This document shows positions 1 through 8,665 of a stretch of DNA of 64,000 nucleotides, one piece after another. Every line of letters begins with the position of its first letter. The stretch's first letter is position 1. The stretch is from Actinoplanes oblitus. GTDB taxonomy: Bacteria > Actinomycetota > Actinomycetes > Mycobacteriales > Micromonosporaceae. Below the pieces are notes generated by a model. The model made no database searches. It was given only the letters and a program-made list of their open reading frames with translations, and was not told the DNA's origin. The stretch lies in the NCBI RefSeq assembly GCF_030252345.1, contig NZ_CP126980.1, positions 7,938,501 to 8,002,500 of the forward strand. The letters run 5' to 3'. The position numbers were made by a program, and so were the translations under genes.

Positions 1-117
1 CGGCTTGGACCAGAACTTGACCGGCTTGCGCAGCGCGGCGGGCTGGCCGTGCCGCGAGCAGACGTCGGGTATGCCGGTGCCGTTCTGCACCAGGCTGGAC
101 GGAATTGCGATGCTCAT
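1..117 (-). CDS. Hypothetical protein, N-terminal 39 residues only
   Basis: The minus strand opens with an ATG at 117 preceded by a GAGG ribosome-binding site, and stays open to the window edge for 39 codons. The visible part contains a C-S-R-H-G-Q-P-A stretch followed by a basic segment ending in KFWSKP. I do not recognise a named domain. It is transcribed away from the D-amino-acid oxidase gene side. The gene is cut by the window edge, so no function is given. Confidence 0.5.
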   Translation of the reverse strand, partial: MSIAIPSSLVQNGTGIPDVCSRHGQPAALRKPVKFWSKP

Positions 118-215
118 GAACGCCTCTGCATAGTGAAATCGTGTCGGGCGCGAGATGCTATCGCGCCGCCCCGACCGGCAGGGGGCCAGCTCACCGCTTC
201 CCGGCCGCGCGCCGG

Positions 216-1109
216 TCAGCCGAGGACCAGGTCGGCGACCTCGTCGGCGCAGCCCCACGACATGGTCATGCCGGCGCCGCCGTGTCCGTAGGCGTGCACG
301 ATCCGCCCGTCCGGACCGTCGACCGCCTCGACCCGCGGCCCGCCGCGGCGGGCGGGACGCAGCCCGACCCGATCCCCGAGCACCCGCGCGCCGCGTAGTT
401 CCGGTACCAGGGCGGTGCACCGGTCGATGATCGCCGCGCGTTGCCGCGGGTCGGGCTCCAGGTCGGTGCGATCCGGTTCGAAGGTGCCGCCGAGGACCGT
501 GTCACGGCGACGCGGGTGGACGTACGTGATGCCCGCGGGGTTGTCCTCGTCGCGTATCGACTCGTCGAGTCCGGGATTGGTCACCAGGACGAGTTGGCCG
601 CGTACCGGGTAGAGGTCGGGATCCGGCGCGGCCAGGCCGGTCGCGTTGACCACCGCCGCCGACCGGTCGAGGAGCTCCGCCGGGTCCTCGACGCGGCGCC
701 GGACGAAGCGGCCACCGGACGCGACGATCCGGTCGTGCAACCACGGCAGGTACCTGTCCATCTCGGTCAGTGGTGCGGTGAAGCGCAGATCGTGCGCCGT
801 GGTGGTCGTGCCCGGCGGCGCCCACCAGGGCGGATCCGCGCGGACCAGCATCCGCGTACGTCGCAGCAGTACGCCCGGAACGCCCGCCTCGGCCTGACCC
901 AGGAATTCGGCGTAGCTTCGCTCCACCCACCGCCGCACCCGCGGCTCCGGATCGGTGTGGGTCGGGTACCAGACCGCCGCGGCGACCGCCGACACCGTCT
1001 CCAGCGTGCCGGCGGCGCACACGACTGTCACCCGTGCCCCGCGTTGCTGCAGCCGGATCGCCGCTGTCATGCCGATGATCCCGCCGCCCAGAACCGTCAC
1101 GTCTGTCAT
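216..1109 (-). CDS. FAD-dependent D-amino-acid oxidase
   Basis: The 297-residue product fits D-amino-acid oxidases, which oxidise D-amino acids to 2-oxo acids with release of ammonia and peroxide. The N-terminus carries the Rossmann FAD motif GGGIIG (residues 8-13). The C-terminus has the family signature YGHGGAGMTMSWG, and a conserved PVRGQLVLV segment lies in the middle. The start at 1109 is chosen because the FAD motif begins within ten residues of it; an upstream in-frame start would add 25 residues unlike the family. It is divergent from a LysR gene with about 106 bases between the two starts, so that regulator may control it. It lies beside, but on the opposite strand to, the biosynthetic cluster; membership of the cluster is uncertain. 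Confidence 0.88.
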   Translation of the reverse strand: MTDVTVLGGGIIGMTAAIRLQQRGARVTVVCAAGTLETVSAVAAAVWYPTHTDPEPRVRRWVERSYAEFLGQAEAGVPGVLLRRTRMLVRADPPWWAPPGTTTTAHDLRFTAPLTEMDRYLPWLHDRIVASGGRFVRRRVEDPAELLDRSAAVVNATGLAAPDPDLYPVRGQLVLVTNPGLDESIRDEDNPAGITYVHPRRRDTVLGGTFEPDRTDLEPDPRQRAAIIDRCTALVPELRGARVLGDRVGLRPARRGGPRVEAVDGPDGRIVHAYGHGGAGMTMSWGCADEVADLVLG

Positions 1110-1215
1110 TGACGCATCGTGTGCGGGGCGCGCGCCGGCAGGCCAATAACCGGTGCCGCATTGCCCATAAGAAACGGCTATCACGGCGATTCACCTGCGC
1201 GGATAAGGTCGGCGC
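1110..1215. promoter_or_regulatory. Divergent promoter region, D-amino-acid oxidase / LysR
   Basis: This 106-base gap separates two divergent starts and is less GC-rich than its surroundings. LysR regulators commonly bind such shared regions to control themselves and the divergent neighbour. I did not identify a definite T-N11-A operator by eye, so this is placement only. Confidence 0.4.
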
Positions 1216-2109
1216 ATGGCTGACGAGCGGATGACCGGAGTTGACCTGGACCGGCTGCGGTCGTTCCGGGTCCTCGCGGAGGAGCTGCACTTCACCCGGG
1301 CCGCCGCCCGCCTGCACCTGACCCAGCCGGCGCTGAGCCAGCAGGTCCGGGCGCTGGAACGCCAGCTCGGCGCCGAACTGGTGCGACGCGACGCCCGCGG
1401 TTGCACCCTGACCGAGGTGGGCCGGATCGTCGCCGCCGAGGCGCAACGCCTGCTGGCCGAGGTGGACGCGGGTGCCGCCCGGATCAGGGCGGCCGCCGGC
1501 GGTTTCGACGGTCGCCTGCGGCTGGCGTACACCCGCTCGGCGCGCGGCGGCCGGGTCGATGCCCTCATCGCCCGGTTCCGGGAGAGGTACCCGCAGGTCG
1601 AGATCGTCGCGGAGACGGCGTGGACCGCGCCGAACGTGGCGGGTCTGCTCGCCGGGCGCTACGACGCGGCGTTCGTCCGCCCGCCGATCGAGGAGCCGTC
1701 GCTGACCTGCCGGCACGTCGACAGCGAGGAACTGCTGCTGGCCGTGCCGCAGCGGCATCGCCTGGCCGCGTGCCGGCGCGTCCAGCGCAGCGACATCGTG
1801 GAGGAGCCCGCGGTGATGTGGCCACGCGACAACGGCCCGGGAATGTACGACCGGATCATCGCGCAGGTCTGGCCGCACGGCGGCTTCCGCCTGGCTCACC
1901 ACGAGCCGGACGACGAACAACTACTCCGGGCCGTGGCCGGGGGCACGGTGATCGCCGCGGTGCCGGCGGGCCGCGCCCGGGCGCTGACCATGCCGGGGGT
2001 ACGCCTGCGCCGGTTCGCCGCGCCGGTCCCCACCGTGGACACCGCCCTGGCCTACCAGACCAACTCCACCAACCCCGCCGTGCACCGCCTGGCCGCCCTG
2101 CTGGCGTAG
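1216..2109 (+). CDS. LysR-family transcriptional regulator
   Basis: The 297-residue protein has the LysR plan: an N-terminal winged helix-turn-helix (about residues 9-68, with EELHFTRAAARLHLTQPALS and ALERQLGAELVRR) and a C-terminal periplasmic-binding-protein-like effector domain. ATG at 1216 places the helix-turn-helix at the usual distance from the N-terminus. It is divergent from the D-amino-acid oxidase gene, the classic LysR-target arrangement. The effector is unknown. Whether it also affects the biosynthetic cluster that starts about 1.3 kb downstream cannot be judged from sequence. Confidence 0.9.
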   Translation: MADERMTGVDLDRLRSFRVLAEELHFTRAAARLHLTQPALSQQVRALERQLGAELVRRDARGCTLTEVGRIVAAEAQRLLAEVDAGAARIRAAAGGFDGRLRLAYTRSARGGRVDALIARFRERYPQVEIVAETAWTAPNVAGLLAGRYDAAFVRPPIEEPSLTCRHVDSEELLLAVPQRHRLAACRRVQRSDIVEEPAVMWPRDNGPGMYDRIIAQVWPHGGFRLAHHEPDDEQLLRAVAGGTVIAAVPAGRARALTMPGVRLRRFAAPVPTVDTALAYQTNSTNPAVHRLAALLA

Positions 2110-2153
2110 GCGTGGCCGCGGGTTGGCGGGAAAGCCGACGACAAGGAGGACGC

Positions 2154-2927
2154 ATGGCGCAGTCGAGAAGTGGTGGCAGTCTCCCGGTGTGGCGAGCGAT
2201 GGTGCTCATCGGCGCCGCGGGGACCGCGGCCGGCCTGATCGGCAAGCTCCCGTGGCTCGGGCTGGTGGCCGGACCGCTGAGCATCATCGGCGTGGTGGGG
2301 CTGCTGGTCGCGCAACGCACCGCCCGGGTGCGGCCGGGGCGCGAGAAATCCCGGGCCCGCCCGGGTGCGGCGGGCGCCGCGCGACGGTGGCCGGCCCGGG
2401 TGTGGGTCGGGGCGGGTGCCGCGGTCGCGGTGGCGATCGGAGCGGCGGCACTGCTGGCCCACCCCTGGTCGCGGGACGACCACCTGGCCAAGCCGGGGGC
2501 GGCCCGGACACCGCTGAGCCTCTACATGGTCCGGGACGTCCTGCCGGGGCCGTGCGAGCCGGGTCTTCCGGACAGCACGACGCGGTACACCAGTGCCGAC
2601 GGCAGTGAATGCGTACGGGTGTCGGCCGACGGCGGGCTCACCGCGCGGCAACTGGAGCAGGTGCGGGTGGACGACGACAGCGCGCAGGGAAACGGCTGGA
2701 CGGTGACGGTGACCTTCGGGAGCGAGGACGCCGCCCGGTTCACCGACCTGTCCGGGCGCCTGAGCGTCCTGCCGCGGCCCCGCAACCAGCTCGCCGTCGT
2801 TCTGGGCTCCCGGATGCTCAGCGATCCGATGATCGAGGATCGCTTGACCGCCGGCACCGCGACGATCGCCACCCGACTGACCCGGGACGAGGCTCAGGCC
2901 GTGGCCGGCGAACTGGGCGCACGCTGA
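2154..2927 (+). CDS. Membrane-anchored protein with SecD P1-head-like domain
   Basis: A strong AAGGAGG site lies upstream of ATG 2154. The 257-residue product has two hydrophobic segments near residues 15-50, a basic linker (RTARVRPGREKSRARPG), a third membrane helix near residues 84-102, and an extracytoplasmic C-terminal domain. That domain resembles the head subdomain of SecD P1: it has WTVTVTFGSEDAARF, then NQLAVVLGSRMLSDP, then a region ending TRDEAQAVAGEL. In SecD this region acts in the export of preproteins, but this protein lacks the SecD membrane bundle. Such stand-alone domains are common in actinomycetes and have no assigned function. Confidence 0.7.
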   Translation: MAQSRSGGSLPVWRAMVLIGAAGTAAGLIGKLPWLGLVAGPLSIIGVVGLLVAQRTARVRPGREKSRARPGAAGAARRWPARVWVGAGAAVAVAIGAAALLAHPWSRDDHLAKPGAARTPLSLYMVRDVLPGPCEPGLPDSTTRYTSADGSECVRVSADGGLTARQLEQVRVDDDSAQGNGWTVTVTFGSEDAARFTDLSGRLSVLPRPRNQLAVVLGSRMLSDPMIEDRLTAGTATIATRLTRDEAQAVAGELGAR

Positions 2928-3384
2928 GCACACGCCCCGTCGTACCGGACGCGCCGCCGATCCACGAAACGCCACCGGTCCGGGCGGACTGCGCCGTCAT
3001 TCCCGTCCGGCCGGGCCCCCGGCGACAATCAACGCCTTACCGCATTGCCGCATTGTTGTCCACGACCGGTCGGCCCTTTCCGGCAACGATACCGGTCAGT
3101 CATTGGTTACATCCTTTACACCAGACATTGCCCGCAGACGATCCACGAAACGCACAGATCCCACCGCGTATCCGGCCGATGTCCCAGCTCAGCTGAGTTG
3201 CCGAGATCCACACCAGGGCGGGAAGTCTGATGTAGACATAATGTCGACGAAGTCCTTTCCATACTGTCGGATATTGTCGAAGATGGACCCCTGGACTTAG
3301 ACGTCCATCGCTTTACAATCCAAGCTGCCATCGGGGACGGTGGCCAAGTGGTCTGTCTCAGGTTCTCGCGGTGGAGGGCTCCCC
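2928..3384. other. Intergenic region upstream of the SARP regulator
   Basis: This stretch holds no convincing gene. It is less GC-rich than its surroundings, notably around 3040-3130 and 3225-3300, and probably contains the promoter of the cluster-situated SARP gene. I could not pick out a reliable -10/-35 pair or a SARP heptamer repeat by eye. Confidence 0.4.
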
Positions 3385-3408
3385 ATGACTGACGGCCGGC
3401 TGCGGTGA
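3385..3408 (+). CDS. Seven-codon upstream ORF coupled to the SARP gene
   Basis: ATG at 3385 is preceded at 8 bases by GGAGG, the best ribosome-binding site in the area, and encodes MTDGRLR before TGA at 3406-3408. That stop overlaps the GTG start of the SARP gene in a GTGA arrangement. The SARP GTG itself has no good site of its own. The likely reading is translational coupling, in which ribosomes terminating the short ORF restart on the regulator. The alternative is that the match is fortuitous. Confidence 0.45.
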   Translation: MTDGRLR

Positions 3409-6293
3409 GAGGCTGCCACGGGCCACGGGTCCGTCTCCAGGTCCTCGGGCCGCTGCTCGGCTGGCGCGACGACGAGCAGGTCAGCCTCGGTCCGTTGCGC
3501 CAGCAGGTGGTGCTCGCCGTGCTTGCCCTGAGTGCGAACCGGCCGACCGGCCGCGCCGAGCTGATCGAGGCGGTCTGGGGCGAGTCCACCCCGGCGTACG
3601 CGGTGAATCTCGTCCAGAAGTACGTGTCCGGTCTGCGCCGCGTGCTGGAACCGGTGCGGCCCGGCCACCACCCGTCGCAGGTGCTGTCCTGGACCGACGC
3701 CGGATATCTCCTGTCGTTGCCGCACGGCGCACTCGACCTCGAGGAGTTCGACCGCGGGGTGGCCCGCGCCCGGGCCGCCGTCGCGGAGGGTGACCTGAAA
3801 GCGGCGTCCCGATCGCTGCACGCCGCCCTCGAGCTGTGGCGCGGCCCCGCTCTCAACGGCTTGTCGAGCCCGTTGCTGGACGCCGAGCGCAACCGCCTGG
3901 CCGAGCGGCGGATCAGCGCGCTGGAGGAGCGCATCGAGATCGACCTGGCTCTGGGCGATCGCCGTGACCTGGCCGAGGAGGCCGGCCGCCTGGTGGCCGA
4001 GCACCCCCTGCGGGAACGGCTGCGGGCCTTGCTCATGCGGGCGCTGTACCAGCAGGGACGGCAGGGCGAAGCGCTCGCCGCCTTCCGCGCGGCCCGCGAC
4101 CACCTGCGCTCCGAGCTCGGCGTGGAGCCCGCGGCGGAACTGCAGGCGCTGCACAAGCGGATCCTCAACGGCGATCCGGACCTGCTGGCCCCCGGGCCGT
4201 GGCCGCCGCCGGCGCCCGCGCCGGTCTCCCCCCGACCGGACCAGCTCCCCCTCCGCCCGGCCCAGCCGGCACCCCGACCGGCTCAGCTGCCCCACGGGCT
4301 GCCCGAGTTCGTCGGTCGCCGGGCCGAGCTGGACCGCCTCGACGCCCTGGCCGCCAGCGGGCAGAGCGTGATGATCGCGGCCATCACCGGCACCGCCGGT
4401 GTCGGCAAGACCTCACTGGCCGTGCAGTGGGCGCACCGGATCAGCGACCGGTTCCCGGACGGCCAGCTGTACGTGAACCTGCACGGTTTCGAACCGTCCG
4501 GGTCGCTCGCCCGACCGGGCGAGGTGCTGCGCGGCTTCCTCGACGCGCTGGGGGTCGGTGCGCAGCAGATCGCGGGCACGGTCGACGAGTTGGCCGCCCG
4601 CTACCGGAGCCTGCTCGCCGGCCGGCGCCTGCTGCTGGTGCTGGACAACGCCCGCAACACCGAGCAGGTGCACCCGCTGCTGCCCGGGACGCCCGGCTGC
4701 ATGGTCGTGGTGACCAGCCGCAGCCGGCTCGCCGGCCTGGTCGCGGCCGGCGCGGTCCCGGTGACCGTGGACCTGCCGACCGCCGAGGAGGCAGCGGAAC
4801 TGCTGAGCCGCCGGATCGGTCCCGAGCGGGTGGCCACCGAGCCGCAGGCGGCGGCCGCGGTGGTCGCGGCCTGCGCCCGGCTCCCGCTGGCGCTGGCCCT
4901 GGTCGCCTCCAGGGCCGCACCGCACCCGCAGTACCGGCTGTCCGCGCTGGCGGCGGAGCTGCGCCCGGCCCGCGCCGACGTGCTGGACGCGTTCATCGGC
5001 GAGACCGAGAGCACCGACGCGCGGGCCGTCCTGTCCTGGTCGTACCACCAGCTCAGCGACCCGGCGGCCCGGCTGTTCCGGCTGCTCGGGCTGCACCCGG
5101 GACCGGACATCACCGCGCCGGCCGCGGCCAGCCTCGCCGGGGTCCCGGCGCGACAGGCCCGCCGGATGCTGGCCGAACTGTCCGGCGCCCACATGCTCGA
5201 GGAGCACACCCCCGGCCGCTTCGCCTTCCACGACCTCCTGCGGGCGTACGCGGCCGAACAGGTCGAGGAGGAGGAGTCGGCGACCGAGCGGCAGGCGGCG
5301 ACCGAGCGGCTGCTCGACCACTACCTGCACTCCGCGCATGCCGCCGACCGCACCCTGTATCCGTACCGGACGCCGATCATCGTCGGTCCTCCCGGTCCGG
5401 CCGCCACGGTGCTCGCCTTCGCCTCCCCGGACGAGGCGCTGGCCTGGTTCACCGCCGAGCAACCGGTGCTGCTGAACGCTATCGCCCACGCCACCGGGGC
5501 CGGATTCACCGCGTACACCAGCCTTCTCACCTGGACGGTCACCGCGTTCCTCAACTACCAGGGTCAGTTCCACAGCTGGGCCCGGTGCCTGCGGGCGGCC
5601 CTGCTCGCCAGCCGCCAGCTGGGCGACCGGGCCGGCGTGGCGCAGGCCCATCAGCTGCTCAACATCGCCTGCCGTCACCTGGGCCTGATCGCCGAGGCCG
5701 ACACCCACGCCGGGCGCGCGCTCCAGCTGTACGACCAGCTCGGTGACGGGTCCCGCCAGGGCCGGCTGCTGCTCGACATCGCCCGCGGACTGGAACACCG
5801 GGGCGAGTACGAACAGGCCCTGCGGCGGGCCACCCGTGCCCTGTGCCAGTTCCACGACGCCGGCGACCGGATGGGCAAGGCCGACGCGCTGAGCTGGGTC
5901 GGCTGGTACTACAGCCGGCTCGGCGACCACGACGCGGCGATGCGCCACTGTCACGACGCGCTGCGCCTGCACCGCGAGGGCAACTGGCCCGGCCAGGCCG
6001 ACACCTGGGCCATCCTCGGCAACGCCCACCACCACCTCGGTCACTACGACGAGGCACTGAACTCCTATGCGCAGGCGCTCGCCCGGTGGGGTGAGCTCGG
6101 CGACCGCTACGAGGTGGCGATCACCCTGCAGCGCCTCGGCGACACCCAGGAGGCAGCCGGCCGCCTCGACCGGGCCCGGAGCCGATGGCAGCAGGCCCGC
6201 ACGATCTTGGAGGAGCTCGGCCACCCCGACGCCGCACTCCTGCAGGCACGGTTGGACGCTCACGGCGCCGTCGGCGCCGCTAACGAAAGGTGA
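3405..6293 (+). CDS. AfsR/SARP-family pathway regulator with NB-ARC and TPR domains
   Basis: The 962-residue protein has the large-SARP layout. A winged-helix DNA-binding domain (about residues 8-95, VRLQVLGPLLGW to DAGYLLSL) is followed by a bacterial transcriptional activation domain (about 100-245), a proline-rich linker (about 260-300), an NB-ARC ATPase with Walker A GTAGVGKT at 329-336 and a Walker B-like LLLVLDNA near 410, and C-terminal TPR repeats (about 720-950). SARPs activate antibiotic clusters by binding direct repeats and recruiting RNA polymerase; the ATPase and TPR parts sense or relay signals. Its stop overlaps the next start (GTGA at 6290), which ties it to the peptide and radical-SAM genes. 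It is the likely cluster-specific activator. Confidence 0.93.
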   Translation: MRGCHGPRVRLQVLGPLLGWRDDEQVSLGPLRQQVVLAVLALSANRPTGRAELIEAVWGESTPAYAVNLVQKYVSGLRRVLEPVRPGHHPSQVLSWTDAGYLLSLPHGALDLEEFDRGVARARAAVAEGDLKAASRSLHAALELWRGPALNGLSSPLLDAERNRLAERRISALEERIEIDLALGDRRDLAEEAGRLVAEHPLRERLRALLMRALYQQGRQGEALAAFRAARDHLRSELGVEPAAELQALHKRILNGDPDLLAPGPWPPPAPAPVSPRPDQLPLRPAQPAPRPAQLPHGLPEFVGRRAELDRLDALAASGQSVMIAAITGTAGVGKTSLAVQWAHRISDRFPDGQLYVNLHGFEPSGSLARPGEVLRGFLDALGVGAQQIAGTVDELAARYRSLLAGRRLLLVLDNARNTEQVHPLLPGTPGCMVVVTSRSRLAGLVAAGAVPVTVDLPTAEEAAELLSRRIGPERVATEPQAAAAVVAACARLPLALALVASRAAPHPQYRLSALAAELRPARADVLDAFIGETESTDARAVLSWSYHQLSDPAARLFRLLGLHPGPDITAPAAASLAGVPARQARRMLAELSGAHMLEEHTPGRFAFHDLLRAYAAEQVEEEESATERQAATERLLDHYLHSAHAADRTLYPYRTPIIVGPPGPAATVLAFASPDEALAWFTAEQPVLLNAIAHATGAGFTAYTSLLTWTVTAFLNYQGQFHSWARCLRAALLASRQLGDRAGVAQAHQLLNIACRHLGLIAEADTHAGRALQLYDQLGDGSRQGRLLLDIARGLEHRGEYEQALRRATRALCQFHDAGDRMGKADALSWVGWYYSRLGDHDAAMRHCHDALRLHREGNWPGQADTWAILGNAHHHLGHYDEALNSYAQALARWGELGDRYEVAITLQRLGDTQEAAGRLDRARSRWQQARTILEELGHPDAALLQARLDAHGAVGAANER

Positions 6294-6517
6294 GAAGGTT
6301 GTCACAGAGAGAATCGGAGAAGGACACCGGGAGCACACGCGCCCGGCGGGCCGCTGTCGTCATCCTGCGCGGCCTCGCCGCCGGGGCGGTCCTGAGCGGC
6401 GGGGCCGCCGTGGCCGATCCGGCACCGTCCGTCCACGACCAATTCCAGTCAGCCTTCGTGGCGGGCGCGGCGCAGAGCGACGACGGTCTCAGCCTCCAGA
6501 TCGTTCTGGGGGAGTAA
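6290..6517 (+). CDS. Small peptide, possible RiPP precursor or secreted peptide
   Basis: The 75-residue ORF begins at a GTG overlapping the SARP stop; a TTG at 6299 is an alternative start. A basic N-terminus is followed by a hydrophobic stretch (about residues 22-42, AAVVILRGLAAGAVLSGGAA) and then a polar tail of about 33 residues rich in S, A, D and Q, ending LQIVLGE. It ends 5 bases before a radical-SAM gene of the RiPP-maturation type. That position is typical of a precursor peptide, but the hydrophobic segment looks like a signal or membrane helix and no known leader motif is visible. It has no Cys and no obvious core repeat. The gene is probably real; its role is unproven. Confidence 0.55.
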   Translation: MRRLSQRESEKDTGSTRARRAAVVILRGLAAGAVLSGGAAVADPAPSVHDQFQSAFVAGAAQSDDGLSLQIVLGE

Positions 6518-6522
6518 CGGCA

Positions 6523-8439
6523 GTGGTCACCGAACTGCCGCTGGTCAGCGGGGACGCCCCGGCCGTCCCCGCGGGTCTCCCCCACCTCGGTGCCGGGCAA
6601 CGGGCGGACTGGCCGGTGGTGCTGGTGGCGATGCCGTTCCTGGAGACCGGCTGGCCCTCCATCCAGATCGGCCTGCTCGCGGCCATCCTGCGGCAGCACG
6701 GCTATCCGGCGCGGACCCTGCACGCGAACCTCGACTTCGCCGCCCGGCTGGGAGCCGACTACTACCACCTCCTGGCCGGGCGCCAGGCCCGGATGGTCGC
6801 GGACTGGCTGTTCTCGCTGGAGGCGTTCGGGTCCGCCGCCCCGGACCCGGACGCCCGGCTGCTGGACGACTACGCCACCGAGCTGGCGGTGCTGGGTGAC
6901 GCCGGCGAGTCGGAGTGGCGCGATCGGCTGCTGCGGGTCCGGCACGAGGACACGCCGGCCTACCTGGACGCGCTCGCCGCCGACCCGGTCTTCCACGGCG
7001 TCCGGGCGGTCGGGTTCACCACCACGTTCCAGCAGAACTCCGCGTCGTTCGCCCTGGCGCGCCGGCTCAAGCAGCGCTACCCCGGCCTGGTCACCATCTT
7101 CGGCGGCGCGAACTTCGACGGCGAGATGGGCCCGGAATGGGTCCGGGCGGTGGACTGCGTCGACATGGCAGTGGTCGGGGAGGCCGACACCGCCCTCCCC
7201 CGGCTGCTGGACTGCCTGGTCGCCGGGGCCAGCCCGGGCACCGTCCCGGGTGTGGTGTACCGGGACGGCGGCGACGTGGTGATCACGCCGCCGGCCCCGC
7301 CGCTCCGTCACCTGGACGACCACCCGCTGCCGGACTACACCGAGTATTTCGAGCGGGCCGGCCGGCTCGGCGTGCTGCCCCGGACCGGCCCGAGCCCCGT
7401 ACCGATTCCCTTCGAGACCGCTCGCGGCTGCTGGTGGGGTGAGAAGCACCACTGCACCTTCTGCGGGCTCAACGGCTCCAGCATGCAGTTCCGGTCGAAG
7501 TCCCCGCAGCGGGTGGCCGACGAACTGCTCGCCCAGGCCCGCCGGTACCGCAGCTTCCGGTTCCACGGCGTGGACAACATCGTCGACATGGCCTATCTGA
7601 CGGACCTGTTCCCGGTGCTGGCGCGGGCCGGCATCACCCTGGACATCTTCTACGAGGTCAAGGCGAACCTGAACCGCGGTCAGGTCCGCGCGTTGGCCCA
7701 GGGCGGGGTGACCGGGATCCAGCCGGGCATCGAATCGCTGAGCTCGAACGTGCTGCGGCTGATGAACAAGGGGGTCCGCGCCGCGCAGAACGTCAACCTG
7801 CTGCGCTGGGCCGCGTACTACGGCGTCGGGTGCGGCTGGAACATCCTCTGGGGTTTTCCGGGCGAGACCGAACAGGATTACCGCGACCAGGCGGCGGTGC
7901 TGCCGCATCTGGTGCACCTCGCGCCGCCGTCCAGCGCCGGGCGGCTGTGGATCGAGCGGTTCAGCCCGCTGTTCACCGCGTCGCCGACGAAGACCCCGGA
8001 ACAGGCGTACGCCTATGTCTACCCCGCCGAGGTCGACCTGCGCCGGACCGCCTACTTCTTCGAGTACGACCTGCCCGGCGCGCTGCCCGACCACGCCTAC
8101 GACGGCGTACGCCAAGGGGTGGCCGACTGGGTGTCGGCCTGGAACGACGGCGGCCGGCCGACGCTGACTTTCTGGTCGTCGCCGGGACTGGTCCAGATCT
8201 ACGACGGCCGGCGTCCGGGTAGCGAGGGCACCTACACGTTCGAGGGACCGATCGCCGATCTGTACACGCTGTGCAGCGACCGGCCGATCGGCGCGGCCGC
8301 GGCCCACGAACGGCTGGGCGGGCGCCTGTCCCCGGACGAGATCCGCGAGGCGTTCGACGAGTTCCAGCAGCGTGGCCTGATGTTCCTGGACGAGTCGCTG
8401 GCCTTGTCCCTGGCGCTGCCGGCCGGCCCGCCACGCTGA
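6523..8439 (+). CDS. B12-binding radical SAM enzyme, RiPP-maturation C-methyltransferase type
   Basis: The 638-residue protein starts at GTG 6523, about 8 bases after GGGGGAG. The N-terminal half is a cobalamin-binding Rossmann domain (FGGANFDGEMG region). The radical SAM domain has an unusual C303-x7-C311-x2-C314 cluster motif within RGCWWGEKHHCTFCGLNG. This matches what I recall as the hallmark of the RiPP-maturation radical SAM protein 1 (rSAM_ocin_1) family. Members are B12-dependent C-methyltransferases or related enzymes acting on peptides: methylcobalamin donates the methyl group and the 5'-deoxyadenosyl radical activates the carbon. The gene follows the 75-residue peptide ORF by 5 bases, so that peptide is the first candidate substrate. 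A cluster small molecule is the alternative. Confidence 0.88.
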   Translation: MVTELPLVSGDAPAVPAGLPHLGAGQRADWPVVLVAMPFLETGWPSIQIGLLAAILRQHGYPARTLHANLDFAARLGADYYHLLAGRQARMVADWLFSLEAFGSAAPDPDARLLDDYATELAVLGDAGESEWRDRLLRVRHEDTPAYLDALAADPVFHGVRAVGFTTTFQQNSASFALARRLKQRYPGLVTIFGGANFDGEMGPEWVRAVDCVDMAVVGEADTALPRLLDCLVAGASPGTVPGVVYRDGGDVVITPPAPPLRHLDDHPLPDYTEYFERAGRLGVLPRTGPSPVPIPFETARGCWWGEKHHCTFCGLNGSSMQFRSKSPQRVADELLAQARRYRSFRFHGVDNIVDMAYLTDLFPVLARAGITLDIFYEVKANLNRGQVRALAQGGVTGIQPGIESLSSNVLRLMNKGVRAAQNVNLLRWAAYYGVGCGWNILWGFPGETEQDYRDQAAVLPHLVHLAPPSSAGRLWIERFSPLFTASPTKTPEQAYAYVYPAEVDLRRTAYFFEYDLPGALPDHAYDGVRQGVADWVSAWNDGGRPTLTFWSSPGLVQIYDGRRPGSEGTYTFEGPIADLYTLCSDRPIGAAAAHERLGGRLSPDEIREAFDEFQQRGLMFLDESLALSLALPAGPPR

Positions 8440-8463
8440 CCTGACGGCCCCATCTCCTCTGCC

Positions 8464-8499
8464 GGCCCCCGCTTCGTCCACCTGGACGAGTCGGGGGCC
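8464..8499 (+). terminator. Hairpin after the SARP-peptide-radical SAM operon
   Basis: An inverted repeat with GGCCCCCG and CGGGGGCC outer arms and a GGAC/GTCC inner stem lies 25 bases after the radical SAM stop codon. There is no strong T-tract, as is common in high-GC actinobacteria. It separates the first three genes from the N-hydroxylase operon, whose promoter should lie in the remaining bases up to 8665. A second smaller inverted repeat (GCACCCC/GGGGTGC) lies near 8573-8594. Confidence 0.6.
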
Positions 8500-8665
8500 G
8501 TCGTGTGCCCGCGGCCCGTTCCAGCCCGAGTTCCCGGTCGCTTCCAGCGGTCCTTCCGGCGGGTGTTCCAGGGGCACCCCAGACGATCGGGGTGCGGCGG
8601 TCGAGAGCGGTTCCTCACCGGAACGGGCCGATCGCGGGCACGAGCGATAAGTCGAGGTGAGATGC

